Positions 25,804 to 36,989 of a stretch of DNA of 64,000 nucleotides are shown in pieces. The stretch lies in the NCBI RefSeq assembly GCF_001679785.1, contig NZ_CP016286.1:1364001-1428000 (forward strand), in the 5' to 3' direction. Made by a program: the position numbers and the translations under genes. Source of the DNA: Rhizobium leguminosarum. GTDB lineage: Bacteria; Pseudomonadota; Alphaproteobacteria; Rhizobiales; Rhizobiaceae. The notes beneath the pieces were generated by a model, which was not told where the DNA came from, did not search any database, and saw nothing but the letters and a program-made list of their open reading frames with translations. Numbering within the stretch: position 1 is the first letter of the stretch; each line of letters starts with the position of its first letter.

Positions 25804-27327
25804 ATGATTCACGATTTCGAGAACGTTCTCGCGGCCTCCGGAATATCGAAATTCTTTCCAGGCGCAGTGGCGCTGGACAAGGTCGATTTCACGCTCCGCA
25901 GAGGCGAGGTGCACGCATTGCTGGGCGAGAACGGCGCAGGCAAGTCGACGCTGATCAAGTGCATCACCGGCGCCTATCATCGTGACGAGGGCAGCCTGAC
26001 GCTCGACGGCCAGGAAATCAATCCGGCCAATACGCTCGCCGCCCAGAAGCTCGGTATCGGCACGGTTTATCAGGAGGTCAATCTCCTTTCCAATCTGAGC
26101 GTCGCCGAAAACCTCTTTCTTGGACGCCAGCCAAGGCGCTTCGGCATGACCGACGTCCGTGCGATGAACCGCAAGGCGCGCGACCTGCTGAGCGGCTACG
26201 GCGTCGATATCGACGTCACCGCCGAACTCGGCCGTTTCTCCGTCGCCGTCCAGCAGGTGGTTGCCATCGCCCGTGCCGTCGATCTCTCCGGCAAGGTGCT
26301 GATCCTCGACGAGCCCACTGCAAGTCTCGACAATCAGGAAGTGGCGCTGCTCTTCCGCATCATCGAGGACCTCAAGAAGCGCGGCCTGGGCATCGTCTTC
26401 ATCACCCATTTTCTCGAGCAGGTCTATGCGATCAGCGACCGAATTACCGTGCTGCGTAACGGCAAGCTCGTCGGCACCCGCGACGTTGCCGATCTGCCGC
26501 GCCAGGGCCTGATCGCCATGATGCTCGGCCGCGAACTGGCCCATGTCGAGGAGACGGTGAGGGAACGCAGCCTTGCGGCCGGTGACGTCCGATACCGTTT
26601 TTCAGGCTACGGCAAACGCGGCAAGGTCAAACCTTTCGACCTTGAGGTGCGAGCCGGAGAGGTGGTCGGCGTTGCCGGGCTGCTCGGCTCCGGCCGCACC
26701 GAAACTGCCGAACTTCTCTTCGGCATCGAACATGCCGACAGCGGCAGCGCCACGATCGACGGCCAGCCGGTCACGCTTTCCAGCCCGCGCGCCGCGATCG
26801 CAAAGGGTTTCGGCTTCTGCCCCGAGGACCGCAAGACCGATGGCATCATCGGCGACCTGTCGATCAGGGAGAACATCGCACTGGCGCTCCAGGCCCGCCG
26901 CGGCTGGACGCGGCCGCTTTCACGCGCCGAGCAGAATACGCTCGCCGACCGCTACATCAAGGCGCTCGATATCCGCACCACCGACCGCGAAAAACCGATC
27001 CGGCTACTGTCAGGCGGCAATCAGCAGAAGGCGATCCTCGCTCGCTGGCTGGCGACCAATCCGAAGTTTCTGATCCTCGACGAGCCGACCCGCGGCATCG
27101 ATGTGGGCGCTCATGCCGAGATCATCCGGCTCATCGAAGAGCTCTGTGCAGGCGGCATGTCGCTGATAGTAATTTCCTCGGAACTTGAAGAGCTTGTTGC
27201 CTATAGTTCACGTGTCATCGTACTGCGCGACAGGCAGCATATCGCCGAACTGACAGGCGAGCGTATCACCGCTGCCGGCATCGTCGATGCCATTGCCGCC
27301 GCCGAGCACAAGATGGAGGATGCATGA
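25804..27327 (+). CDS. ytfR: Galactofuranose/galactose ABC transporter ATP-binding protein (YtfR)
   Basis: 507 residues, a double ATPase of the carbohydrate CUT2 class. The N-terminal half has Walker A GENGAGKSTLIKCI, a degenerate signature FSVAVQQVVAIARAV and Walker B VLILDEPTASLD. The C-terminal half has GLLGSGRTETAELLFG, signature LLSGGNQQKAILARWL and LILDEPTRGIDVG. The ATG at 25804 is used with AGGA 13 bases upstream; a TTG 30 bases earlier is possible. It overlaps ytfT by ATGA. The enzyme powers the YtfQRT-YjfF importer from the cytoplasmic face. Confidence 0.9.
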   Translation: MIHDFENVLAASGISKFFPGAVALDKVDFTLRRGEVHALLGENGAGKSTLIKCITGAYHRDEGSLTLDGQEINPANTLAAQKLGIGTVYQEVNLLSNLSVAENLFLGRQPRRFGMTDVRAMNRKARDLLSGYGVDIDVTAELGRFSVAVQQVVAIARAVDLSGKVLILDEPTASLDNQEVALLFRIIEDLKKRGLGIVFITHFLEQVYAISDRITVLRNGKLVGTRDVADLPRQGLIAMMLGRELAHVEETVRERSLAAGDVRYRFSGYGKRGKVKPFDLEVRAGEVVGVAGLLGSGRTETAELLFGIEHADSGSATIDGQPVTLSSPRAAIAKGFGFCPEDRKTDGIIGDLSIRENIALALQARRGWTRPLSRAEQNTLADRYIKALDIRTTDREKPIRLLSGGNQQKAILARWLATNPKFLILDEPTRGIDVGAHAEIIRLIEELCAGGMSLIVISSELEELVAYSSRVIVLRDRQHIAELTGERITAAGIVDAIAAAEHKMEDA

Positions 27328-28334
27328 GATCCTCGCTGAAAGCGCTGGCCTATCGCCTGGCGCCGCAATTGATTGCGCTCTTTGTCATTCTTTTGTTGAA
27401 TTTCATGACGTCGCCGCAGTTTTTTAATGTCGTGGTTCAGAATGACCGGCTTTATGGCAGCCTGATCGACGTGCTGAACCGCGGCGCGCCGGTGGCGCTG
27501 CTGGCGATCGGCATGACGCTGGTCATCGCCACCAAGGGCATCGACCTGTCCGTCGGTGCGGTCATCGCTATCTGCGGCGCCGTCGCCGCATCGTCGATTG
27601 TCTCAGGAAATTCAGTTTCTTATACCATTATCCTGACGCTTGCGATCGGGCTTGCCTGCGGTATCTGGAACGGTTTCCTGGTGGCAGTCCTCAATATCCA
27701 GCCGATCATCGCGACGCTGGTGCTGATGGTGGCCGGCCGCGGCATCGCCCAGCTGATCACCGAAGGCGCCATCCTGACCTTCAACGATGATGGGCTCACC
27801 TTCTTCGGCAGCGGTTCGCTGCTGCTTCTGCCGATGCCTGTCGTCATCTGGCTTCTCGTCGGCCTGCTCGTCATCCTGCTCGTCCGCCGCACGGCGCTCG
27901 GCATGCTGATCGAGGCCGTCGGCATCAATCGCCGCGCCAGCACACTCTCCGGCATTCAAACGCCGGTGCTGCTGATGGCGGTCTATATGCTGAGCGGGAT
28001 CTGCGCCTCGATTGCGGGCATCATCGTCGCAGCCGACATCAAGGGCGCCGATGCCAACAATGCCGGCCTGTGGCTGGAACTCGATGCGATCCTCGCCGTC
28101 GTCGTCGGCGGCAATTCGCTGCTCGGTGGCCGCTTCAGCATTCTCGGGTCTCTGATCGGCGCGATGATCATCCAGGCGGTGAATACCGGCATCCTGTCCG
28201 CCGGCTTCCCGCCTGAATTCAACCTGATCATCAAGGCCGTCATCATTATCGTCATCCTCGTTATCCAGTCGCCGGCGGTACAATCGCTCGCCATCTTCGC
28301 CAGCCGCCGGCAGGGCAGGGAGCAGCCGAAATGA
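27324..28334 (+). CDS. ytfT: Galactofuranose/galactose ABC transporter permease (YtfT)
   Basis: 336 residues with eight or more membrane helices of the BPD_transp_2 family. The signature IGMTLVIATKGIDLSVGAVIAICGAVAAS is near 60-90, and LDAILAVVVGGNSLLGGRFSILGSLIGA is near 250-280. It starts in an ATGA overlap with ytfR and ends in another with yjfF, so the three are translated in a chain. Together with YjfF it forms the heterodimeric channel, as in the E. coli system. Confidence 0.9.
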   Translation: MRSSLKALAYRLAPQLIALFVILLLNFMTSPQFFNVVVQNDRLYGSLIDVLNRGAPVALLAIGMTLVIATKGIDLSVGAVIAICGAVAASSIVSGNSVSYTIILTLAIGLACGIWNGFLVAVLNIQPIIATLVLMVAGRGIAQLITEGAILTFNDDGLTFFGSGSLLLLPMPVVIWLLVGLLVILLVRRTALGMLIEAVGINRRASTLSGIQTPVLLMAVYMLSGICASIAGIIVAADIKGADANNAGLWLELDAILAVVVGGNSLLGGRFSILGSLIGAMIIQAVNTGILSAGFPPEFNLIIKAVIIIVILVIQSPAVQSLAIFASRRQGREQPK

Positions 28335-29299
28335 ACTCGAAATACCTGCCGCTGCTTGCGACCATCGTCATCTTCGTGCTCGCCTATGCCGGATGCGCGC
28401 TGCAATATCCGAACATTCTGTCGACGCGCGTCATCGGCAATCTTTTGACCGACAACGCCTTTCTCGGTATCGCTGCGGTCGGCATGACCTTCGTCATCAT
28501 TTCCGGCGGCATTGATCTGTCGATCGGCTCGGTCATCGCCTTTACCGGCGTCTTCCTCGCGGTGATCCTTGAGAATACCTCGATCCATCCGCTGCTCGCC
28601 TTTGCACTGGTGCTCGTCATCACGACTGCCTTTGGCGGTATCATGGGCGCGATCATCCACTATCTCGAAATGCCGGCCTTCATCGTGACACTTGCCGGCA
28701 TGTTCCTGGCGCGCGGCATGGCCTTCGTGCTCTCGATCGACAGCATCCCGATCAACCACGAATATTATTCGACGCTGACGAGCCTCTATTACCGTCTGCC
28801 CGGTGGCGGGCGGCTGACGCTGATCGGCGGCATCATGCTTCTGGTCTTTGCCGTCGGCATCTTCATCGCCCAGCGCACCCGCTTCGGCACCAATGTCTAT
28901 GCACTCGGCGGCGGTCCGCAGACGGCGCGGCTGATGGGCGTGCCGGTCGGCCGCACGACAATCCAGATCTATGCGCTGTCGGGCTTTCTGGCGGGTCTAT
29001 CCGGGATCGTTTTTTCGCTGTACACCTCTGCCGGATATTCTCTTGCAGCAGTCGGCGTCGAACTCGATGCTATCGCGGCGGTGGTCATTGGGGGGACGCT
29101 GCTGACCGGAGGAGCGGGATTCGTGGCGGGAACCTTGATCGGTATCCTGATCCAGGGGCTCATTCAGACTTACATCACCTTCGACGGCACGCTGTCGAGC
29201 TGGTGGACCAAGATCCTGATTGGCCTTTTGCTGTTTGCATTCATCCTGATGCAGAAAGCCATCCTGTTCGCCTCCAGTCTGAACAAGAGGTACGCCTGA
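28331..29299 (+). CDS. yjfF: Galactofuranose/galactose ABC transporter permease (YjfF)
   Basis: 322 residues starting MNSKYLPLLATIVIFVLAYA. It has the CUT2 permease signature VGMTFVIISGGIDLSIGSVIAFTGVFLA near residues 50-78 and GVELDAIAAVVIGGTLLTGGAGFVAGTLIG near the end. It overlaps ytfT by ATGA. It is the second membrane subunit of the importer. The GntR regulator follows after 16 bases, which places regulator and importer in one transcription unit. Confidence 0.9.
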   Translation: MNSKYLPLLATIVIFVLAYAGCALQYPNILSTRVIGNLLTDNAFLGIAAVGMTFVIISGGIDLSIGSVIAFTGVFLAVILENTSIHPLLAFALVLVITTAFGGIMGAIIHYLEMPAFIVTLAGMFLARGMAFVLSIDSIPINHEYYSTLTSLYYRLPGGGRLTLIGGIMLLVFAVGIFIAQRTRFGTNVYALGGGPQTARLMGVPVGRTTIQIYALSGFLAGLSGIVFSLYTSAGYSLAAVGVELDAIAAVVIGGTLLTGGAGFVAGTLIGILIQGLIQTYITFDGTLSSWWTKILIGLLLFAFILMQKAILFASSLNKRYA

Positions 29300-29315
29300 G
29301 GGGGAGACGGATCGC

Positions 29316-30101
29316 TTGCGCTACAAATTGGACGAGACACGCAAAACGGGGCGTAGAACGCGGACGAGCCACGCCCAGGTCGTCGACGAACTCGGCAAGG
29401 CGATCGTCGCCGGCACCTATCCGGTCGGCTCGATCCTGCCAGGCGATACGGAACTGGCACAACGTTTCAAAGTGTCCCGCACGGTGTTGCGCGAAACGAT
29501 GAAGACGCTTGCCGCCAAAGGCATGGTCGTCGCCAAGGCACGGGTCGGTACGCGTGTGACCGAGAAGAACCTCTGGAACATGTTCGACAGCGAGATCATC
29601 GCCTGGCACTTCGACAATGGCGTGACGGAAGAGTTTCTACTGCAACTCTACGATATTCGCCTCGCCTTCGAACCTTTCGCCGCCGGTCTCGTCGCCGAGC
29701 GGGCAAATGCCGAGGAGATCGAGATGCTGCGCGGGCTGGCGCTCGAGATGGCAGCGGCCGGTCATACGGCCGACAGCCTGGCACTCGCCGACCTTCGTTT
29801 TCACCTGGCGATCGCCGAAGCCTCGCACAATCCCTTCATGCGGACACTGGGCAGTCTCATCGAAGCAGCCCTCGTCGGCATGTTCCGGATGAGCACGCCG
29901 CCAACCGAAAACGGCTTCGCCAATATCGCCGATACCCATATGCGCATCGTCGATGCGATCGTTTCCGGCGATAACGCCGCCGCGCGCCGTGCGATGGAGG
30001 ACGTCATCCTCGACGGTCGCATCCATGTGCATGAAGCTTTCGAGGCCCGTGGGTCCGAGGCCGTCACAGGGTCGATTTCGGCCGCAATTTCACCCTTGTG
30101 A
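29316..30101 (+). CDS. GntR family (FCD) regulator of the YtfQRT-YjfF importer
   Basis: 261 residues from a TTG preceded by GGGGGAGA. The winged helix lies at about 20-85 (GKAIVAGTYPVGSILPGDTE, LAQRFKVSRTVLRETMKTLAAKG). The FCD domain follows with the expected metal-binding Asp/His pattern (LYDIRLAFEPFAAGLVAERA, LRFHLAIAEASHNP, DTHMRIVDAI). It has the length and style of regulators of sugar-acid and galactose catabolism. Being last in the transport operon, it probably represses that operon until the sugar or a breakdown product binds. The effector is inferred, not seen. Confidence 0.88.
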   Translation: MRYKLDETRKTGRRTRTSHAQVVDELGKAIVAGTYPVGSILPGDTELAQRFKVSRTVLRETMKTLAAKGMVVAKARVGTRVTEKNLWNMFDSEIIAWHFDNGVTEEFLLQLYDIRLAFEPFAAGLVAERANAEEIEMLRGLALEMAAAGHTADSLALADLRFHLAIAEASHNPFMRTLGSLIEAALVGMFRMSTPPTENGFANIADTHMRIVDAIVSGDNAAARRAMEDVILDGRIHVHEAFEARGSEAVTGSISAAISPL

Positions 30102-30114
30102 AGGCTTTGCTAGT

Positions 30115-30217
30115 CTGCAGCGCCGCGCGTCTTTTCGAGAGATGAAAGGACGCTGCAGCACTTTGAATGACCGCATAATTTATCCTTAAATCGATTCCGA
30201 TTTAGGGAATTATGCAG
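30115..30217 (-). repeat. Bipartite two-hairpin repeat, copy 2 (inverted)
   Basis: Read on the minus strand it starts CTGCATAATTCCCTAAATCG, closes the first palindrome with TTATGCGG and ends CGCGCGGCGCTGCAG, the same plan as the copies at 25592 and 46599. It fills most of the gap between the GntR gene and glmU and probably contains hairpins that stop or slow transcription from the importer operon. Confidence 0.87.
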
Positions 30218-30264
30218 TATGAGGCGATAAAGCCGCCTCATGGCGCGGATTCGCGGAGCAAATC

Positions 30265-31626
30265 ATGGAACGCACTTGTCTTGCCGTCATCCTTGCCGCC
30301 GGTGACAGCACGCGGATGAAATCCTCGAAATCGAAGGTCCTGCATCCGGTCGCCGGACGGCCGATGATCGCCCATGTGGTCGAGGCGGTCGCCTCCGCCG
30401 GCATCTCATCCGTCGCCCTTGTCGTCGGCCGTGATGCCGAGGACGTGGCAAAGGCGGCAAGCATCGACGGCGTCGGCATCGAATCCTGTCTGCAGAAGGA
30501 ACGCCTCGGCACCGGCCACGCGGTGCTGGCGGCGCGCGAAGCGATCGTCAAGGGTTATGACGATATCCTCGTCACCTATGGCGACGTGCCGCTGCAGACC
30601 GACGGACCGCTCAAGGCCGCCCGCCAAGGCCTTGCCGATGGCAGCGATGTCGTCGTCATCGGCTTCCACACCGACCGCCCGACCGGCTACGGCCGCCTGC
30701 TCGTCAAGGACGGCGAACTCATCGCCATCCGCGAGGAAAAGGATGCGACCGATGCCGAGCGCACCGTGACCTGGTGCAACAGCGGGCTGATGGCGATCAA
30801 CGGCAGAAAGGCGCTCGATCTTCTCTCGCGCATCGGCAATGCCAACGCCAAGGGCGAATTCTATCTGACCGATCTCGTCGAAATCGCCCGTTCGCTTGGC
30901 GGACGCGTCACCGCGGTCGATGCTCCCGAGATCGAGATGACCGGCTGCAACAACCGGGCCGAACTCGCCGTCATCGAGCGCTTCTGGCAGGAGCGCCGCC
31001 GCCACGAGATGATGCTTTCAGGCGTCACCATGATCGCGCCGGAAACGGTTTTTCTCGCCTACGATACCGTCATCGGCCAGGATGCGCTGATCGAGCCGAA
31101 CGTCGTCTTCGGTCCCGGCGCGGTGATCGACAGCGGCGCCGTCATCCATGCCTTCTCGCATATCGAAGGCGCGCATGTCAGCCAGGGCGCGACCGTCGGC
31201 CCCTTTGCGCGGCTGCGTCCGGGTGCGGATCTCGGCACCGGTTCGAAGGTCGGCAATTTCTGCGAGGTCAAGAACGGCCGGCTCGGCGAGGGCGCCAAGG
31301 TCAACCACCTCACCTATATCGGTGATGCCGTCATCGGCGCCGGCAGCAATATCGGCGCCGGCACGATCACCTGCAACTATGACGGCGTCAACAAGAGCGA
31401 GACGGTGATCGGCGAAAACGCCTTCATCGGTTCCAATTCCTCGCTGGTCGCGCCGGTGACCATCGGCGACGGCGCTTATATCGCCTCCGGCAGCGTCATC
31501 ACCGTCAATGTGCCGGCCGACGCGCTGGCGCTTGGCCGCGCCCGGCAGGAGATCAAGCCCGGCCGCGCGACGCTGCTGCGTGAGCGTGCGCTCGCCATCA
31601 AGGCGGCGAAGAAGGCGAAAGCCTGA
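30265..31626 (+). CDS. glmU: Bifunctional UDP-N-acetylglucosamine pyrophosphorylase / glucosamine-1-phosphate acetyltransferase
   Basis: 453 residues with both expected domains. The N-terminal uridylyltransferase has [25 protein letters not shown] and [10 protein letters not shown]. The C-terminal left-handed beta-helix has hexapeptide repeats ([55 protein letters not shown]) and the acetyl-CoA site around YIASGSVIT. It makes UDP-GlcNAc for peptidoglycan, lipid A and Nod factor precursors. It is followed by glmS 109 bases downstream, the usual pair. The family is essential in most bacteria. Confidence 0.96.
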   Translation: MERTCLAVILAAGDSTRMKSSKSKVLHPVAGRPMIAHVVEAVASAGISSVALVVGRDAEDVAKAASIDGVGIESCLQKERLGTGHAVLAAREAIVKGYDDILVTYGDVPLQTDGPLKAARQGLADGSDVVVIGFHTDRPTGYGRLLVKDGELIAIREEKDATDAERTVTWCNSGLMAINGRKALDLLSRIGNANAKGEFYLTDLVEIARSLGGRVTAVDAPEIEMTGCNNRAELAVIERFWQERRRHEMMLSGVTMIAPETVFLAYDTVIGQDALIEPNVVFGPGAVIDSGAVIHAFSHIEGAHVSQGATVGPFARLRPGADLGTGSKVGNFCEVKNGRLGEGAKVNHLTYIGDAVIGAGSNIGAGTITCNYDGVNKSETVIGENAFIGSNSSLVAPVTIGDGAYIASGSVITVNVPADALALGRARQEIKPGRATLLRERALAIKAAKKAKA

Positions 31627-31735
31627 CCAGCCTTGCGTAACCGGCGGAAATTGAAAGTGACCGCCGAGGTGATTGAGAAATAAGCAGGAATCGTTAGGAC
31701 TGGCCTCGTTGTCGAAGCCTTTATGGGGATACTAT

Positions 31736-33562
<1,827 letters not shown>

Positions 33563-33696
33563 GCCTGTAACGCCGGGACCGTCGCACCGAAACATATTGT
33601 GCGACGCCCCGAATTCTGGCAATTTTGGTCTGCGGACAAGGGGGAGGGCCGGCGTTCCGGCCCGTCCAGGACTGAGATGGAGTTCATCAGGAAACG

Positions 33697-34404
33697 ATGG
33701 CCGACAACACCCCCAGAATGCCGGTGGCGACGCGGCTGAGGAATAATTTTCTCGCAGGACTGATCATCTGCGCGCCGATCGCGATTACCATCTGGCTGAC
33801 CTGGACCTTCATCCATTGGTCGGACAGCTGGGTCCGGCCCTATATTCCGGCGCGCTGGAATCCGGAAAGCTATCTCAATTTCGCGATTCCGGGCTTCGGC
33901 CTGCTGATCGCCGTCGTGCTGATCACCGTCGTCGGCTTCCTCGGCAAGAACCTCATCGGCCAGAGCATCGTCCGGTTCGGCGAATCGATCGTTCAGCGCA
34001 TGCCGCTGGTACGCACGATCTACAGAAGCGTGAAGCAGATTTTCGAAACCGTGCTGAAGGAACAGGCGAACTCCTTCAAAAAGGTCGGCCTCATCGAATA
34101 TCCGGGTCCCGGCCTCTGGGCACTGATCTTCATTGCCACCGACGCCAAGGGCGAAATCGCTTCGAAGTTCAATGCCATGGGCCAGGACATGGTCGCCGTC
34201 TTCCTGCCGCCGACGCCGGTGCCGACAGCCGGCTTCCTCATCTTCGTGCCGCGCGAGAAGATCGTCATGCTCGATATGTCGCCGGAAGACGCCGCCAAGT
34301 TCCTGATTTCAGGCGGGCTTGTGGCGCCCGAACACAAGCCGGCCGATCCGAAGCAGAAGCATTTGCCGCGGCCAAAGCCGGTGGCGGTTTCCAAGGCTGA
34401 ATGA
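33697..34404 (+). CDS. DUF502 family membrane protein
   Basis: 235 residues. Two membrane helices lie at about 15-35 (FLAGLIICAPIAITIWLTWTF) and 60-80 (GLLIAVVLITVVGFLG). The conserved DUF502 middle follows: GESIVQRMPLVRTIYRSVKQ, then VFLPPTPVPTAGFLIFVPREK. The tail is rich in Pro and Lys. The family is widespread in Proteobacteria and plants, and its function is not established. It is alone, 134 bases after glmS. The gap holds a CGTCGCAC/GTGCGACG hairpin (33580-33606) without a T-run, and the gene is followed by a palindromic repeat and a terminator. Confidence 0.85.
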   Translation: MADNTPRMPVATRLRNNFLAGLIICAPIAITIWLTWTFIHWSDSWVRPYIPARWNPESYLNFAIPGFGLLIAVVLITVVGFLGKNLIGQSIVRFGESIVQRMPLVRTIYRSVKQIFETVLKEQANSFKKVGLIEYPGPGLWALIFIATDAKGEIASKFNAMGQDMVAVFLPPTPVPTAGFLIFVPREKIVMLDMSPEDAAKFLISGGLVAPEHKPADPKQKHLPRPKPVAVSKAE

Positions 34405-34452
34405 TGCATGTCGCCCAAAAGTGTTCAGCGGTTTTGGGGTAACGACATGCAT
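34404..34452. repeat. Short palindromic element with GCATGTCG ends
   Basis: Outer arms ATGCATGTCG (34404-34413) and CGACATGCAT (34443-34452) are perfect complements. Inner CCAAAA (34415-34420) pairs with TTTTGG (34432-34437). The core AAAAGTGTTCAGCGGTTTT resembles the core of the element at 40488-40531. This type of small palindrome is common between genes in Rhizobium (family knowledge). Confidence 0.7.
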
Positions 34453-34463
34453 AGAACAAAGAC

Positions 34464-34489
34464 TTAAAGCGCGCCTCGGCGCGCTTTAA
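34464..34489. terminator. Bidirectional terminator between DUF502 gene and recG
   Basis: A perfect 12-bp stem (TTAAAGCGCGCC / GGCGCGCTTTAA) with a two-base TC loop and AAA/TTT ends on both sides. It serves the convergent DUF502 and recG genes, and the recG stop codon (34488-34486) lies inside its right arm. Confidence 0.8.
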
Positions 34490-36591
34490 CCCGCTCTAAG
34501 AAAACGGATCGCCTCGTCGCGGCGGAAAAGATAGAGCAGGGTGCGGATCGCCGTTCCTCTCTCGGTGGTCAATTCCGGATCGCGCTCGATGAGGTAAGCA
34601 GCATCCTTGCGGGCGATCTCCAACAGCTCGGCATGCGCCTCGAGGCTGGCGATGCGGAAGCCCGGCGTGCCGGATTGCCGTGTGCCGAGCAATTCGCCTT
34701 CACCGCGCAGCTTCAGGTCCTCCTCGGCAATGCGGAAGCCATCCTCCGTCTCGCGCATGATCGAAAGCCTGGCATGGCCGGTCTCGCCGAGTGGCCCCTT
34801 GTAGAGCAGGATGCAGGTCGAGGCCTCGTCGCCGCGCCCGACGCGACCGCGCAGCTGATGCAATTGCGCCAGGCCGAAGCGTTCGGCATGTTCGATCACC
34901 ATGATCGTCGCATCCGGCACGTCGACGCCGACCTCGACGACGGTGGTGGCGACGAGCAGCCGGGTCTCGCCGTTCTTGAACGCCATCATCGCAGCATCCT
35001 TCTCCGGCCCGCTCATGCGGCCGTGGATGAGGCCGATGCCCGGGCCGAGTGCTGAGACCAGCGTCGCATGCCGCTCCTCGGCCGACATCAGGTCGAGCTC
35101 TTCGGACTCCTCGACCAGTGGGCAGATCCAGTAGGCCTTCTTGCCCTCGGCGATCGCGCTTTGCAGTCGGCCGACGATTTCGCCGGTCCGTTCCATCGGC
35201 ACGGTGATCGTCTGGATCGGCTTGCGGCCGGCCGGTTTTTCGGTGAGCTTGGAGACGTCCATATCGCCGAAGGCGGCAAGCACCAGCGTGCGCGGGATCG
35301 GCGTCGCCGTCATGACAAGCATGTGCGGCGAGAGGCCCTTGGCGGTCAACCGCAGGCGCTGATGCACGCCGAAACGGTGCTGCTCGTCGACGACGGCAAG
35401 CATCAGATTGGCGTAGGCGACGCTGTCCTGGAACAGGGCATGCGTGCCGATGATGATCTGGGCAGCACCCAAGGCGATGCGCTCCAGGATTTCCTCCCTC
35501 TCGCGTCCCTTGGTTCGCCCGGTCAGCACCTCGATGCCGAGCCCGGCGGAGGCGGCGAATTTCGAGATCGTCGCGTGGTGCTGCCGCGCCAGGATTTCGG
35601 TCGGCGCCATCAGCACGGCCTGGCCGCCGCTCTCGATCACCGCCGCCATCGCCATCAGCGCCACCAGCGTCTTGCCGGAACCGACATCGCCCTGCAGCAG
35701 CCGCAGCATGCGCTCGTTGCCGGCCATATCTTTCAAAACCTCGGCGATTGCCTCGTTCTGGCTGCCGGTAGGCGAAAAGGGCAAGCTCTTCAGGATCTTG
35801 CTGCTGATTGTGCCCGTCGCAGTGACCGGCTGGCCCGCCACCTTGCGCAACCTCTGCCGCACCAGGCTCAGCGACAGCTGGCCGGCGAGGAATTCGTCAT
35901 AGGCAAGCCGCCGCCGGGCAGGGGCCTGCGGGTCGATATCCCCAGGATCGCGCGGCTCGTGCAGCATGTGGAAACTGTCGCGGATCGACGGCAGGCCTTG
36001 CTTCTCTGTCAGCGCCAGGTCGATCCATTCCGGCAGCTCGGGAAAACGCGGCAGGCCGGCGTCGATGATCTTGCGCAGCGTCTTCGGCGAGAGCCCCGCC
36101 GTCAGCGGATAGATCGGTTCGACCAGCGGCAGGCTCTCCGCCTCGTCGGCCCTGACGATATAATCGGGATGCACCATCGAGGCGCGGCCGTTGAACCAGT
36201 CGATCTTGCCGCTGACCGTCACCTCCGCGTCAACAGGCAGCTGCTTTTCCAGCCACGCCGCCTGTCCGCGGAAGAAGACCAGCGTCAGTTCGCCGGTCTC
36301 GTCATGCAGGAAGACGCGATAGGGAATGTTGCTTTTGCCGCCCGGCGGCACCTGGTGCCGGTCGACGCGCGCCGTGATCGTCACGATCGCGCCCTGCGGC
36401 GCGCGGGCGATTCCAGGCTGGTTGCGCCGGTCGATCAGCGAGAAGGGCGCGTGGAAGAGCAGATCGATGACCCGGCAATCCTCCAGCGTCTCGCGCCCGA
36501 GCAGCTTGACCAGCAGCTCGGCGATCTTCGGTCCGACGCCCGGAAGGCCCGAAATAGGGGAAAACAGAGGATCGAGAATGGCGGGGCGCAT
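34486..36591 (-). CDS. recG: ATP-dependent DNA helicase RecG
   Basis: 701 residues from MRPAILDPLFSPISGLPGVG, the usual rhizobial start; an upstream in-frame ATG at 36636 is less conserved. The wedge/OB domain covers about 60-165. Helicase motifs follow: LLQGDVGSGKTLVAL (Walker A), VVDEQHRFGVHQR (DEQH box), TATPIPRTL and the C-terminal QLRGRVGRGDEASTC. The enzyme reverses stalled forks and processes recombination intermediates. It is divergent from sdhE-mfd, so a repair helicase and the transcription-repair coupling factor share one control region of 92 bases. Confidence 0.96.
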   Translation of the reverse strand: MRPAILDPLFSPISGLPGVGPKIAELLVKLLGRETLEDCRVIDLLFHAPFSLIDRRNQPGIARAPQGAIVTITARVDRHQVPPGGKSNIPYRVFLHDETGELTLVFFRGQAAWLEKQLPVDAEVTVSGKIDWFNGRASMVHPDYIVRADEAESLPLVEPIYPLTAGLSPKTLRKIIDAGLPRFPELPEWIDLALTEKQGLPSIRDSFHMLHEPRDPGDIDPQAPARRRLAYDEFLAGQLSLSLVRQRLRKVAGQPVTATGTISSKILKSLPFSPTGSQNEAIAEVLKDMAGNERMLRLLQGDVGSGKTLVALMAMAAVIESGGQAVLMAPTEILARQHHATISKFAASAGLGIEVLTGRTKGREREEILERIALGAAQIIIGTHALFQDSVAYANLMLAVVDEQHRFGVHQRLRLTAKGLSPHMLVMTATPIPRTLVLAAFGDMDVSKLTEKPAGRKPIQTITVPMERTGEIVGRLQSAIAEGKKAYWICPLVEESEELDLMSAEERHATLVSALGPGIGLIHGRMSGPEKDAAMMAFKNGETRLLVATTVVEVGVDVPDATIMVIEHAERFGLAQLHQLRGRVGRGDEASTCILLYKGPLGETGHARLSIMRETEDGFRIAEEDLKLRGEGELLGTRQSGTPGFRIASLEAHAELLEIARKDAAYLIERDPELTTERGTAIRTLLYLFRRDEAIRFLRAG

Positions 36592-36683
36592 GCGGCCAAA
36601 ATGCGACGAACAATGCGGCCTTGGCAAGGCTGACAAGCCGCTTTCCAGGGTCTATAGAGGCGCATCAACAGGAAGGTAATGCC

Positions 36684-36989
36684 ATGACAGGTGTCACGCT
36701 CACGAGTGCCGGTCTCGACCCGCGCCGCCGCCGGATCCTTTTCCGCTGCTGGCATCGCGGCATCCGCGAAATGGATCTGGTCTTCGGCCAGTTCGCCGAA
36801 GCCGAGGTGGCGACGCTTTCGGAAGCCGAGCTCGACGAGTTCGAGACGATCATGGCGGAAGAGGACAATGATCTCGTCCGCTGGATCATGGGAACATGGC
36901 CGGTGCCTGAGCGTTTCCAAACACCGATGTTTGCCCGCATCGCCGCCTACAAACCCGATTTTGACAAGCCCCTCAGGACGCCGGAATGA
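36684..36989 (+). CDS. sdhE: Succinate dehydrogenase assembly factor SdhE (FAD assembly factor)
   Basis: 101 residues with GGAAGGT before the ATG. The family signature RRRRILFRCWHRGIREMDLV is present; the RG-x-x-E motif (Arg-Gly-Ile-Arg-Glu) is the part that helps attach FAD covalently to SdhA. The region WPVPERFQTPMFARI continues the SdhE fold. The gene overlaps mfd by four bases (ATGA), a neighbour relation seen in many rhizobia though the two functions are unrelated. Length is normal for alphaproteobacterial SdhE. Confidence 0.93.
   Translation: MTGVTLTSAGLDPRRRRILFRCWHRGIREMDLVFGQFAEAEVATLSEAELDEFETIMAEEDNDLVRWIMGTWPVPERFQTPMFARIAAYKPDFDKPLRTPE

Noticed and set aside
31627..31735. glmS ribozyme or riboswitch in the gap before glmS
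   Set aside because: The gap is too short and lacks the ribozyme core; the ribozyme is typical of Gram-positives.
33580..33606. CGTCGCAC/GTGCGACG hairpin after glmS as a terminator
   Set aside because: The stem is good, but no T-run follows on either strand, so termination is not supported.
35068..36633. A 521-codon plus-strand frame
   Set aside because: It is antisense to recG, which has all helicase motifs.
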